Below, in pieces: positions 32,494 to 41,405 of a DNA stretch of 64,000 nt. The stretch is from Massilia sp. CF038. Lineage in GTDB: Bacteria > Pseudomonadota > Gammaproteobacteria > Burkholderiales > Burkholderiaceae_D. The stretch's first letter is position 1; every line of letters begins with the position of its first letter. Under the pieces are notes generated by a model. It had not been told where the DNA came from. It made no database searches and saw only the letters and a list, made by a program, of their open reading frames with translations. Position numbers and translations under genes: made by a program. Location of the stretch: contig NZ_FQWU01000004.1 of the NCBI RefSeq assembly GCF_900129765.1, forward strand, positions 299,629 through 363,628, in the 5' to 3' direction.

Positions 32494-32528
32494 AAAAAAG
32501 GCTTTCCGTTTCTGGGAGGCCTTTTTTT
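32494..32528 (+). terminator. Intrinsic terminator after the symporter gene
   Basis: AAAAAAGGCTTTCC pairs with GGGAGGCCTTTTTTT around GTTTCT, with a T7 run. It starts 14 bases after the symporter stop and separates it from the amidohydrolase gene. Confidence 0.88.
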
Positions 32529-32577
32529 ATGGTAATTCGTGTATCCTCGTTTTCCACCACACCTACCGGAGCTCCTC

Positions 32578-33861
32578 ATGCAAAAGCTTTCCGCCCTGTG
32601 TCTTCTGCTCGTAGCAAGCAGTGTGCAAGCAGCGGTTCAAACTGTCGATTGCGGCCGCTTGCTGGACGTGAGGGCGGGCACCTGGCGCGACAAAGTGAGC
32701 ATTCAGATTGAGGATGGCAAGATCAAGGCGATCGAGCCGATGCGCGCCGGGCCGGACCATATCGACCTGTCGCAGCATGCCTGCATGCCGGGCTTCATCG
32801 ACATGCATGTACACCTGACCGGCGAAACGCAAAAGCAGGTCGATGCGCTGCGCGACACGCTTACGCTTAATCCGGCCGATTATGCATACCGATCCGTGTC
32901 CCTGGCCGAGCGTACGCTCAAAGCCGGCTTTACCACGGTACGCGACCTGGGCGCCAGCGACGGATTGAACGTCGCGCTCAAGCGCGCCATCGACAGTGGC
33001 GCCGTACCTGGTCCGCGCATGTTCACCGCCGGGAAATCGATTGCAACCACGGGCGGCCATGCCGACCCGACCAACAGCCTGTCGGCCCGCTTTGGCCGCG
33101 CCCTGGGTAACCCGGGTCCCAACGAAGGCGTGGTCAACAGTGCCGAAGAAGGCCGCCAGGCCGTGCGCGCGCGCTACAAGGAAGGCGCTGACCTGATCAA
33201 GGTTACCGCCACCGGCGGCGTGTTAAGTCAGGCGCGCAGCGGCCAGAACTCGCAGTACACCGAAGACGAGCTGCGTGCCATCGTCAGCACCGCCAAGGAT
33301 TATGGCTTCCGGGTCGCGGCACACGCGCACGGCACCGAAGGCATCAAGCGCGCTTTGCGCGCCGGGGTCGACTCGATCGAACACGGCACGCTCATGGATG
33401 ACGAAGCCATTGCCCTGTTCAAGAAAACAGGCGCCTGGTACGTGCCAACCATGACTGCGGGTCGCTATGTGGCCGACAAGTCCAAGGACCCCGAGTATTA
33501 TTCGCCGCTGGTACGCCCCAAGGCAGCGGCCATCGGGCCGCAGATTCAGGCCACATTCAGCCGCGCTTACAAGGCCGGCGTGAAGATCGCGTTCGGTACC
33601 GATGCCGGCGTCTTCCCGCACGGTGACAACGCCAAAGAGTTCGCGTACATGGTTGAAGCGGGCATGCCGCCGCTCGAAGCCATCCGCGCGGCCACGCTCA
33701 ATGCGGCCAGCCTGCTCGATCAATCCGGCCGGCTAGGTTCGATTGAACCCGGCTACGCGGCCGATATCGTCGCGGTCAGCGGCGATCCGCTGCGCGACAT
33801 TACAATTCTGCAGCAGATGCAGTTTGTGATGAAAGACGGCGTCGTCTACAAAAAACCATAA
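32578..33861 (+). CDS. Exported metal-dependent amidohydrolase (Xaa-Pro dipeptidase-like)
   Basis: A 427-residue protein with a signal peptide (QKLSALCLLLVASSVQA, cleaved near residue 18). The amidohydrolase barrel has HxH metal ligands in PGFIDMHVHLTG, the lysine region DLIKVTATGGV, histidines in RVAAHAHGTEG and DSIEHGTLMDDE, and the catalytic aspartate in IAFGTDAGVFPHG. It resembles the periplasmic prolidase/imidazolonepropionase-like group that hydrolyses N-acyl or Xaa-Pro compounds; the exact substrate is open. GGAG precedes the ATG. It is 20 bases before ansB, so likely co-transcribed. Confidence 0.9.
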   Translation: MQKLSALCLLLVASSVQAAVQTVDCGRLLDVRAGTWRDKVSIQIEDGKIKAIEPMRAGPDHIDLSQHACMPGFIDMHVHLTGETQKQVDALRDTLTLNPADYAYRSVSLAERTLKAGFTTVRDLGASDGLNVALKRAIDSGAVPGPRMFTAGKSIATTGGHADPTNSLSARFGRALGNPGPNEGVVNSAEEGRQAVRARYKEGADLIKVTATGGVLSQARSGQNSQYTEDELRAIVSTAKDYGFRVAAHAHGTEGIKRALRAGVDSIEHGTLMDDEAIALFKKTGAWYVPTMTAGRYVADKSKDPEYYSPLVRPKAAAIGPQIQATFSRAYKAGVKIAFGTDAGVFPHGDNAKEFAYMVEAGMPPLEAIRAATLNAASLLDQSGRLGSIEPGYAADIVAVSGDPLRDITILQQMQFVMKDGVVYKKP

Positions 33862-33881
33862 CGTCATACCAGGAGAAACGC

Positions 33882-34976
33882 ATGCACTACCAACACCCCG
33901 CGCAAAAGATGTTCGCGTTGTTCGCGCCGCTCGTACTGCTGTTTGCCGTCGCTACCAGCGCACACGCGGATTCGGCCGCACCCAAGCTGGCCAACGTGAC
34001 GGTGCTGGCAACCGGCGGCACCATTGCCGGCACGGGCGCCACCAGCACCACCACCGTGGGTTACACCGCCGCCACCGTCAGCGTGCAACGGCTGATCCAG
34101 GCAGTGCCGGAACTGGCCAAGGTGGCCAACGTCAGTGGCGAACAAGTGTTCCAGATCGCCAGCGAGAACATGACCAATGAACACTGGCTAACGCTGGGCA
34201 AGCGGGTCAACACACTGCTGGCGCAGCCAAACGTCGATGGCATTGTCATCACCCACGGTACCGATACGCTGGAAGAAACCGCTTACTTCCTGAACCTGGT
34301 GGTCAAGAGCCGCAAGCCGGTGGTGCTGGTCGGCGCCATGCGCCCGTCGACCGCGCTGTCGGCCGATGGTCCGATCAACCTGTACAACGCGGTGCTGCTG
34401 GCCGCCAGTCCGGAAGCTGCAGGCAAAGGCGTGCTGGTCGCGCTGAATGACCAGATTCAGGCTGCGCGCGATGTCACCAAGGTCAATACCTCGACCCTGG
34501 ATTCGTTCCGCACCCCCGAACTGGGCCTGCTTGGCTACATCCAGGGCAGCAAGGCCTTTTTCTATCGCCAGCCGGTGCGCAAGCACACCACCGAGTCGGA
34601 ATTCGACATCAGCGCACTGCAATCGCTGCCCAATGTGGAGATTGTGTACGGCTACGCCAACGTTGGCCCGGTCGCGGTGGACGCCTTCATGGCCGCCGGC
34701 GCCAAGGGCATCATTCACGCCGGTGTGGGTGATGGCAGCCTGGCTGCCAAGGTGGTGCCGGCGCTGAAGGCGGCGCGTGCCAAGGGCGCCATCGTGGTGC
34801 GCGCCAGCCGTGTGGGCCAGGGCATCCTGGCGCGCAATGGCGAAGCCAATGACGATGAACTCGATTTTGTGGTGGCCGACACCCTCAACCCGCAGAAGGC
34901 GCGCATTCTGCTGATGCTGGCGCTGACGAAGACCAACAACAGCAAGGAAATTCAGCGCATGTTCTACAGCTACTGA
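33882..34976 (+). CDS. ansB: Type II (periplasmic) L-asparaginase
   Basis: A 364-residue exported enzyme that splits asparagine, and often glutamine, to the acid and ammonia. The signal peptide ends near residue 30 (ATSAHADSA). The nucleophile threonine is in LATGGTIAG at about residue 47 and the second catalytic threonine-aspartate in THGTDTLEETAYF at about 127. The lysine segment VLVGAMRPSTALSADGP is also present. AGGAG precedes the ATG. It follows the amidohydrolase by 20 bases; the nearby symporter could import the aspartate. Confidence 0.95.
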   Translation: MHYQHPAQKMFALFAPLVLLFAVATSAHADSAAPKLANVTVLATGGTIAGTGATSTTTVGYTAATVSVQRLIQAVPELAKVANVSGEQVFQIASENMTNEHWLTLGKRVNTLLAQPNVDGIVITHGTDTLEETAYFLNLVVKSRKPVVLVGAMRPSTALSADGPINLYNAVLLAASPEAAGKGVLVALNDQIQAARDVTKVNTSTLDSFRTPELGLLGYIQGSKAFFYRQPVRKHTTESEFDISALQSLPNVEIVYGYANVGPVAVDAFMAAGAKGIIHAGVGDGSLAAKVVPALKAARAKGAIVVRASRVGQGILARNGEANDDELDFVVADTLNPQKARILLMLALTKTNNSKEIQRMFYSY

Positions 34977-34981
34977 TTCAC

Positions 34982-36640
34982 TCAGAGCGATTGCGTTGCA
35001 AAGCGAGGTTCGGCAGCACTGCCAGCCTCGCCGTACCACTGGAAGTTGTCGCGCCCTTGCTCCTTGGCGCGGTACATGGCCAGATCGGCGCTTTTCATCA
35101 TGTCCATCAAGTTGTCGCCGTCGCGCGGATAGCAGCTGATGCCGATGCTGGCCGTGATGTCGACATTCGACTTGTCGATCCATACCGGTGAGCGCAGCGC
35201 CGCCATGATGTTGTGCGCGGTTCGTTGCAGCCGTTCAGGCTCCGCTTGATCCGTCACTAAAATAACAAATTCATCACCGCCCAGACGCGCCACGATGTCC
35301 GCCGCTGGCGCGCTGGCGCGCACGCGTGTAGCCACTTCCTGCAGCAGCTTGTCGCCGGCAGCGTGCCCCAGTTCGTCATTGACCACCTTGAAGCGATCCA
35401 GATCGAGGAACATCAATGCGAATGTGCCGCCGCTGCAGCGTTTTTCAGCAAAGGTGTGCTCCAGGCTGGCCATGAACATGGCGCGGTTCGGCAAGCCGGT
35501 CAGCTCATCATGGAAGGCGCGCCGGTGCAGCTCCTGCTGTTCGCATTTGCGCGCGTCGATATTGGTCAGCGCCGTCAGTACGCACTCGTCGCCATAATAA
35601 GTGATGCATTGCGAAGACATCGATGCCCAGAACACCTTGCCCTGGCTGTCGTGCAGACGAATCTCCCAGTCGTTGGCACTTTGGTGATGCTGCAAATGCG
35701 CGACCAGCCGCTCGCGATCCCCCAGATCGACATAGAAATCGCTGGAATGCACCGTATCCATGCGCTCGGTCGACATCTTGAATTGTGCCAGCGCGTGTTC
35801 GTTGGCGAAGCGGATCGATTTGTCGGCCAGCCGCACGATCACAATCGGCATCGGCGCAAATTGCAGCAGGCCGCGGAACTGGATCTCGCCCTGGCGTGAT
35901 GCGCTTTCAATCTGTTCGCTCTGGCGTACCAGGCGGGTGGAGAACAGGAAAGCCGCACCAAGGAACATCGCCACGCCGGCAAACAGCAGTACCACCAGCA
36001 CCAGCTGGGTCTTGCGCGCGGCCTCCCCAAGGGTGAACGAAAAAGCGTCTTCGAGCGGCGTCAGGCGCTGATTGAGTGTGTGCAGTTCATCCAGATAGGG
36101 CAGCATCGCCGCTTCGCTGCTGTTACCCGACTGGACCGCCTGGTCGATGCGGGTGGCCAGCGCGATCAGATGATCAATCTCGACGTCGGCGCGGCTCCAG
36201 ATGTCGATTGCCTTTTCGATGTCGGGCACCCGGCGAAAGTCGCGCACCAGGCGCACCATGCCGTCGATATCGTCCGGATGATTGCGCCCCTGCAGAAAGC
36301 CGGCGCGAACGACCTGCAAATCGGGATTGGGTTTGTCCAGTTCGAGGCGCGCCTGGCGGTCGCCCAGGATCACCGCGCGTGAATCAAGGTAGGCCTGGTA
36401 GTCGCGCCGGTCATGCAGGCGCGCATAGCGGCCCAGCGCGTATGTCATGTCCTTTTGCGCTTTGGACCACAGGCCTTCGCCGCCCACATAAGCGCGGCCG
36501 GCCGAGAGCAGGCCAATGCCGTAATAAGTAAACGCCAGCGACAGCACAATAATCGCGGAAAACAGCCAGGCAATCAGAATCAGACGGCGGCTCTTGCCTG
36601 CCGTCGCGCTGCCCATCGTCAGCTGTATCGATTGCGCCAT
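34982..36640 (-). CDS. Membrane diguanylate cyclase with PAS and GGDEF domains
   Basis: A 552-residue protein. Two transmembrane helices (about residues 19-41 and 212-234) frame a periplasmic helical sensor. A PAS domain follows (FRGLLQFAPMPIVIVRLADK) and then GGDEF with the intact active site RLGGDEFVILV and the substrate helix DELTGLPNRAMFM. It makes cyclic di-GMP. The product-inhibition I-site RxxD is replaced by PAAD five residues before GGDEF, so feedback inhibition may be absent. No EAL domain. Start MAQSIQLTM at 36640. Convergent with ansB. Confidence 0.92.
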   Translation of the reverse strand: MAQSIQLTMGSATAGKSRRLILIAWLFSAIIVLSLAFTYYGIGLLSAGRAYVGGEGLWSKAQKDMTYALGRYARLHDRRDYQAYLDSRAVILGDRQARLELDKPNPDLQVVRAGFLQGRNHPDDIDGMVRLVRDFRRVPDIEKAIDIWSRADVEIDHLIALATRIDQAVQSGNSSEAAMLPYLDELHTLNQRLTPLEDAFSFTLGEAARKTQLVLVVLLFAGVAMFLGAAFLFSTRLVRQSEQIESASRQGEIQFRGLLQFAPMPIVIVRLADKSIRFANEHALAQFKMSTERMDTVHSSDFYVDLGDRERLVAHLQHHQSANDWEIRLHDSQGKVFWASMSSQCITYYGDECVLTALTNIDARKCEQQELHRRAFHDELTGLPNRAMFMASLEHTFAEKRCSGGTFALMFLDLDRFKVVNDELGHAAGDKLLQEVATRVRASAPAADIVARLGGDEFVILVTDQAEPERLQRTAHNIMAALRSPVWIDKSNVDITASIGISCYPRDGDNLMDMMKSADLAMYRAKEQGRDNFQWYGEAGSAAEPRFATQSL

Positions 36641-36796
36641 GCTGGCCTTGCTAAAAGTTCTCTGTGTGCAACATATCCAAGTCTCCACCTGGCACGATTG
36701 GATGTCAAGCTTGGGGTATGCCAACTATTTTTCCTTAGCAATGAACTGCTTGCTACAATCGCACAAAAGTTTTCACAAATGACAACTAAGGACGGC

Positions 36797-39700
36797 ATGG
36801 AATTCATCATTGTGTTGGTCGGCGGTTTACTGTTTGGCTATCCCCTGCTCGCGGCGCTGCTGGTCACGCGCGGGCTGCGCCGCCGTGTCGACGAGCTGGA
36901 AAGCCAGCTGCGCCTGCTGAATCGGGAGCGTGCCGAGGCTGGCGCCCAGACGAACGCCGCCCAGGCGCCGGTGCCGCGCATGCCGGCCGAGGTGGCAGCC
37001 CCGGTTGCCGCAGCGCCGCCCGCATCTTCTGCGCCGCCGGCGCCGGTTGTCGCGCCGACGCCACGTCCGCCGCCTGCGGCGCCACCAATTGAAGTCCCGA
37101 AGAGCGTTATCAAGCCAGCGCTGGCGCCGCTGCCGCCCGCCCCTGCTACGGCTCCCGCGCGCCCCGCTGCGCCGCCGCGGCCCCCGTCGCCCCCACCCCC
37201 GCCACGCCCGCCATCGCCCCCGCCGGCCTGGCTGGTGGCCGCCAAAAACTGGCTGTTTACCGGCAACCTGGTGGCCAAGATGGGCCTGCTGATCCTGTTC
37301 ATCGGCGTCAGCTTCCTTCTCAAGTACGCCTCCGAGCGGGTCACCGTGCCGATCGAGCTGCGCCTTGCCGGCATCGTGCTGGCCGATATTGGCTTGCTGG
37401 TCTGGGGCTGGCGCATGCGCCTGTCGCACCGCAATCTGAGCCTGCCGATCCAGGGGGCGGCGCTTGCGATTCTGATGCTGGTCACCTTCGGTGCGTTCCG
37501 CCTGTATCACCTGATTCCATCCGGTCTGGCGTTCGGCCTGCTGTTCGTGCTGACCGCGTTCACCTGCCTGCTGGCGGTGCTGCAGAATGCTGTCTGGCTG
37601 GCGGTATTTGGCATCAGCGGCGGCTTCCTGTCGCCGATCATGACCTCCACCGGCAGCGGCAGCCATGTAGCGCTGTTCTCGTATTACGCATTGCTGAACG
37701 CTGGCGTATTGGCCATTGCGCTCAAGCGCACCTGGCGCGCACTCAACCTGCTGGGCTTCGCATTTACTTTCGTGATCGGCGCTGCCTGGGGTGTGCTGCG
37801 CTATTCGCCCGAGTCGGATTACCTGTCGACCCAGCTGTTCCTGATCCTGTTCTTCCTGTTCTATGTGGCCATCGCGGTCGTGTACGCGCTGCGCCGCAAG
37901 GTCGACGACAAGCCTTACGTGGATGCCACCATCGTGTTTGGCACAGCGCTCGCTGCCTTTGGCCTGCAACTGGGCCTGATGCGCGATGTCGAATTTGGCA
38001 ATGCCTTCTCGGCGCTGGGCATCGGCGTGTTTTACATTGTGCTGGCCATGGTGTTGTGGCGCCGCCGCGCCGGCCAGCTCAAGCTGCTGGTCGAATCCTT
38101 CGTCGCACTGGGGGTGATCTTTGGCACGCTGGCGATACCGTTCGCGCTCGACGGCCGCTGGACTTCCGCCGCCTGGGCCCTGGAAGGCGCGGGCGTAACC
38201 TGGGTGGCCCTGCGCCAGCGCCAGCGCCTGACCTTCATGTTCGGCATGCTGGTGCAGGCCGGGGCATGGATCTCGTTCATTGGCGCCGTCAGTGGTCTGG
38301 CGCCGCAAGCGGCAAGAGATTCAAACCTCTGGCTCGGCTTCCTGATCCTTGCCGTGTCGGCCTTCTTCATGGCCACCACGCTGCGCCGCCACAAGGACGG
38401 CGACACGCAAGCCTTCCCGCATGCATCGAGCTGGTTCCTGGCCTTTGCTGGCGTGTGGTTCATGGCCGGCGCCTGGACCGAGATCCTGCTGCGCCAGCAA
38501 GGTACGGTACAAGCGAACATGCTGGCCGCCAGTGGCCTTGCCACCGCCGCCATCCTGGCCGGCATCGGCCTGCGCATGCAATGGCAGCGCGCGCGCACCT
38601 TCTCGCTGATTGCACAACTGATTGCAGGGGCAGCGCTGTTCATCGCCGTGCTGGACAACTGGAACTGGACCACCAGCAGCCCGAACTTGTTCGACAAGCC
38701 GTTGCTTGGTGCGCTGATCATCTTTGCCGCCGCCATTATCACCAGCTGGAATACGTGGCGCATGCCGGCAGTGGCGGGATCCGACGGCGCGTCGCGCCCC
38801 ATGCTGGCCTGGGCCGCGCTGTGGTGGTTCGGCCCGATTCTGGACGCGCTTTCCGGCACTATGGTGTACACGCTCACGCCCAAGTGGGAAGTCTGGCCGG
38901 CGGTATACGCTGCCTGTGCGGCGCTGTCCGGTGTGCTGTTCGCGCTGGTCGGTCGCCGCATCAAGTGGGACAGTCTGCGCTGGATGAGCGTCAGCGCCTG
39001 GGTTGCGCTCGTGGTCACCACCGTACTGACGCTGACCCAGCTTTACCTTGCCGACAAACTGCCTGGCGCAGTCGCATGGGCAGCGTTTGCAGCGACCTGG
39101 CTGGCCAGCGAATGGCTGTTGCAACTATGGCCGGCAAGCGGCTGGAAGTTCAACGGTATCGCGCTCAGAGCCATTCACGTACTGCGTACGGCCGGACCAT
39201 GGATCATGCTGTGGAAAACCGGCGAACTGTGGATCGGGCAGTGGCTGGCCAGTGGCGGCGTGGAGGCAAGCAGCAGCTGGGCCAATTTTGTGCCGGCGTG
39301 GGCAATGATGGTGCTGGTGCTATGGCTGATCAAGCGCAGCGACAGTCAGCGCTGGCCGGTGGCGCCGCTCGCAGTCTGGTACCGCCAGATTTTGCTGCCA
39401 TGCGCGGTCGCCTGGTCGCTGCTGCTGATGGCCTTATGGAATCTTGCGCAGGATGGCACCATGGCGCCGTTGCCTTATCTGCCACTGGCGAATCCGCTCG
39501 ACCTGAGTACCGGCCTGGCCTTGCTGCTGGCCGCGTTCTGCTATCGCATGCTCAAGACCGACAGCGCGAGCTGGACGCCGCTGCGCCGCAAGGTGATGGA
39601 CAAGCTGCCCATGGCTGGCGCGATTGCGGCCTATGGCTGGTTCAACCTGATCTGCTTGCGCACAGCCGCGTACTGGCTCGGTCTGCCTTACCAGGCCGAT

Positions 39701-39991
39701 GAACTGTTTGATTCGCAGTTCATCCAGGCGATGCTGTCACTGGTCTGGAGCGTAACGGCACTGATCCTGATGTGGCGCGCGGCGGCCAAGGGCGTGCGGC
39801 GACAATGGATGCTGGGCGCCGGCTTCCTGGCGCTGGTGGTGGCCAAGCTGTTCATGGTCGACCTGGATGGCGTGGGCAGCGTAGCGCGCATCGTTTCCTT
39901 CGTCGGCGTCGGTTTGCTGATGGTATTGATCGGCTACCTGGCGCCGTATCCGAATGCGGCCGAAGCGGCTGGCACCAACTCTGGAGAATAA
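36797..39991 (+). CDS. DUF2339 large multi-spanning membrane protein
   Basis: A 1064-residue protein with one N-terminal helix, a short coiled segment (RRRVDELESQLRLLNRERAE), a linker of about 100 residues made almost only of proline and alanine (residues 48-145), and then some 25-30 hydrophobic segments to the C-terminus. This layout and WLFTGNLVAKMGLLILFIGVS identify DUF2339. Function is unknown; a role at the cell envelope is inferred. AAGGA precedes ATG 36797. TACAAT at 36754 is a possible -10. It abuts the DUF3999 gene with a TAAATG junction. Confidence 0.88.
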   Translation: MEFIIVLVGGLLFGYPLLAALLVTRGLRRRVDELESQLRLLNRERAEAGAQTNAAQAPVPRMPAEVAAPVAAAPPASSAPPAPVVAPTPRPPPAAPPIEVPKSVIKPALAPLPPAPATAPARPAAPPRPPSPPPPPRPPSPPPAWLVAAKNWLFTGNLVAKMGLLILFIGVSFLLKYASERVTVPIELRLAGIVLADIGLLVWGWRMRLSHRNLSLPIQGAALAILMLVTFGAFRLYHLIPSGLAFGLLFVLTAFTCLLAVLQNAVWLAVFGISGGFLSPIMTSTGSGSHVALFSYYALLNAGVLAIALKRTWRALNLLGFAFTFVIGAAWGVLRYSPESDYLSTQLFLILFFLFYVAIAVVYALRRKVDDKPYVDATIVFGTALAAFGLQLGLMRDVEFGNAFSALGIGVFYIVLAMVLWRRRAGQLKLLVESFVALGVIFGTLAIPFALDGRWTSAAWALEGAGVTWVALRQRQRLTFMFGMLVQAGAWISFIGAVSGLAPQAARDSNLWLGFLILAVSAFFMATTLRRHKDGDTQAFPHASSWFLAFAGVWFMAGAWTEILLRQQGTVQANMLAASGLATAAILAGIGLRMQWQRARTFSLIAQLIAGAALFIAVLDNWNWTTSSPNLFDKPLLGALIIFAAAIITSWNTWRMPAVAGSDGASRPMLAWAALWWFGPILDALSGTMVYTLTPKWEVWPAVYAACAALSGVLFALVGRRIKWDSLRWMSVSAWVALVVTTVLTLTQLYLADKLPGAVAWAAFAATWLASEWLLQLWPASGWKFNGIALRAIHVLRTAGPWIMLWKTGELWIGQWLASGGVEASSSWANFVPAWAMMVLVLWLIKRSDSQRWPVAPLAVWYRQILLPCAVAWSLLLMALWNLAQDGTMAPLPYLPLANPLDLSTGLALLLAAFCYRMLKTDSASWTPLRRKVMDKLPMAGAIAAYGWFNLICLRTAAYWLGLPYQADELFDSQFIQAMLSLVWSVTALILMWRAAAKGVRRQWMLGAGFLALVVAKLFMVDLDGVGSVARIVSFVGVGLLMVLIGYLAPYPNAAEAAGTNSGE

Positions 39992-41398
39992 ATGAAAACG
40001 ATGATGCCCATCGGCTTGTGCGGTGCTGTGCTGCTGTTTGCTGGTGCCGCTGGCGCCGCGCCTGCAGCGAGTGACACGCCCGGCGATTACGCCAATGCCA
40101 TTCAGCTCAAGGTCAGAAAAGGCGATGCTGTAGTCCAGCTCAAGCTGCCGAAAGAAGTTTATCTGCAGTCGCGCAGCGCGGCACTGGATGACGTGCGCAT
40201 CTTTGATGGCAGCGGCAAGTCGCTGCCGTTTGCACTGATACAGCCCGCACAGCAGCGCCGCGTGAGCGTAGAGCGCTTCCCGGTCAAGGTGTTTCCGGTG
40301 CCGGTTGATGACAAGGCAGCCGGCGTACAGAACGACATTGAAGTCAAGGTATCTGCTGACGGCGCCATCACATCGGTCACCACGCGTGAAGGTGCCGGTG
40401 GCCGCCGCAGGCAGCTTGGCGCCGGAACGCTGGTGCTCGATATTGGCAAAGGCAACGGGGACGAGGGAAAACTGATCAATGCGCTGGTCTTCAACTTGCC
40501 GGATGGGCTGGACAACTACAGCGCGCAGGTGCAACTGGAAGTAAGCGAGGATTTGCAGAGCTGGGAGACGGTGAGCTACGCGCATCTGAGCCGGCTACGC
40601 AACAGCAATCTGGACACGCTGCAGACCAACCGCATGGAATTCGAGGCGCGCAAGGTGCGCTACGCGCGCATCTCGCTACGCCAGGGCAAGCCGGTACAGT
40701 TCACCAGCATCGTGGCGGAGTCGCCCGCATCGGACGATGTCGCCCCAGCCCTCGACAGCGTGACCCTGGCGCCGCACGCAGGCTTGATTCCCAATGAACT
40801 GGTCTACGACGCTAACGTCGCCATCCCGGTGCGCCGCATGCGCTTTGAATTCGCCGAAGAGAATATCGTGATGCCCGCCCTGATCGGGGTGCACGTGAAG
40901 CGTCCGGTCGATAATCAGCTCGCGTTCGGCGCCCGGCGCCAGGCCACCTTCTACAAAATCAATCAGAATGGCGAGCAGCGCACGGCCAATGAAATTACGT
41001 TTGATGATGTGCACGTCCAGCAGTGGGCGGTGCGGCCGCAAGAGCAGATCACCGCGCGTCCGCAGATGACCTTGTTGTGGGAACCGAGTTCGCTGGTCTT
41101 CATGGCCAGCGGAGCACCGCCTTACACGCTGCACTTCGGCCGCGCCAAGGCAACGCCGGGCCAGCGTGACATCGCCCAGGTGGCGCCCGGCTTCTCGGCG
41201 AAGGAACTGCAAACCCTGGAACAAGCAGTGCCGGGTAACTATCGACACACGCCAGTGGTGGTCGGCGTCGATGAAGCCGAAGGCGGGGCGCGCTTGCGCA
41301 TCATCGCCCTGTGGTCGGTGCTGTTGCTGGGCGTGGGCGTGCTGGGCTTTATGGCGTGGCGCTTGCTGAGCCAGATGAAGAACAATCCTGGCGACTGA
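39992..41398 (+). CDS. DUF3999 exported protein
   Basis: A 468-residue protein with a signal peptide (MPIGLCGAVLLFAGAAGAAP), a long beta-rich periplasmic region (for example QLKLPKEVYLQSRSAALDDV and LDNYSAQVQLEVSEDLQSWE) and a single C-terminal transmembrane helix (ALWSVLLLGVGVLGFMAWRL). This matches DUF3999. Its ATG touches the DUF2339 stop, so both are translated together and probably form one envelope complex. Convergent with the ABC exporter gene 7 bases away. Confidence 0.88.
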   Translation: MKTMMPIGLCGAVLLFAGAAGAAPAASDTPGDYANAIQLKVRKGDAVVQLKLPKEVYLQSRSAALDDVRIFDGSGKSLPFALIQPAQQRRVSVERFPVKVFPVPVDDKAAGVQNDIEVKVSADGAITSVTTREGAGGRRRQLGAGTLVLDIGKGNGDEGKLINALVFNLPDGLDNYSAQVQLEVSEDLQSWETVSYAHLSRLRNSNLDTLQTNRMEFEARKVRYARISLRQGKPVQFTSIVAESPASDDVAPALDSVTLAPHAGLIPNELVYDANVAIPVRRMRFEFAEENIVMPALIGVHVKRPVDNQLAFGARRQATFYKINQNGEQRTANEITFDDVHVQQWAVRPQEQITARPQMTLLWEPSSLVFMASGAPPYTLHFGRAKATPGQRDIAQVAPGFSAKELQTLEQAVPGNYRHTPVVVGVDEAEGGARLRIIALWSVLLLGVGVLGFMAWRLLSQMKNNPGD

Positions 41399-41405
41399 AA
41401 AAGCT

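Noticed and set aside
36827..38308. Minus-strand open frame of nearly 500 codons opposite DUF2339
   Set aside because: Low-complexity mirror of the proline/alanine linker and membrane helices; no start signal or domain.
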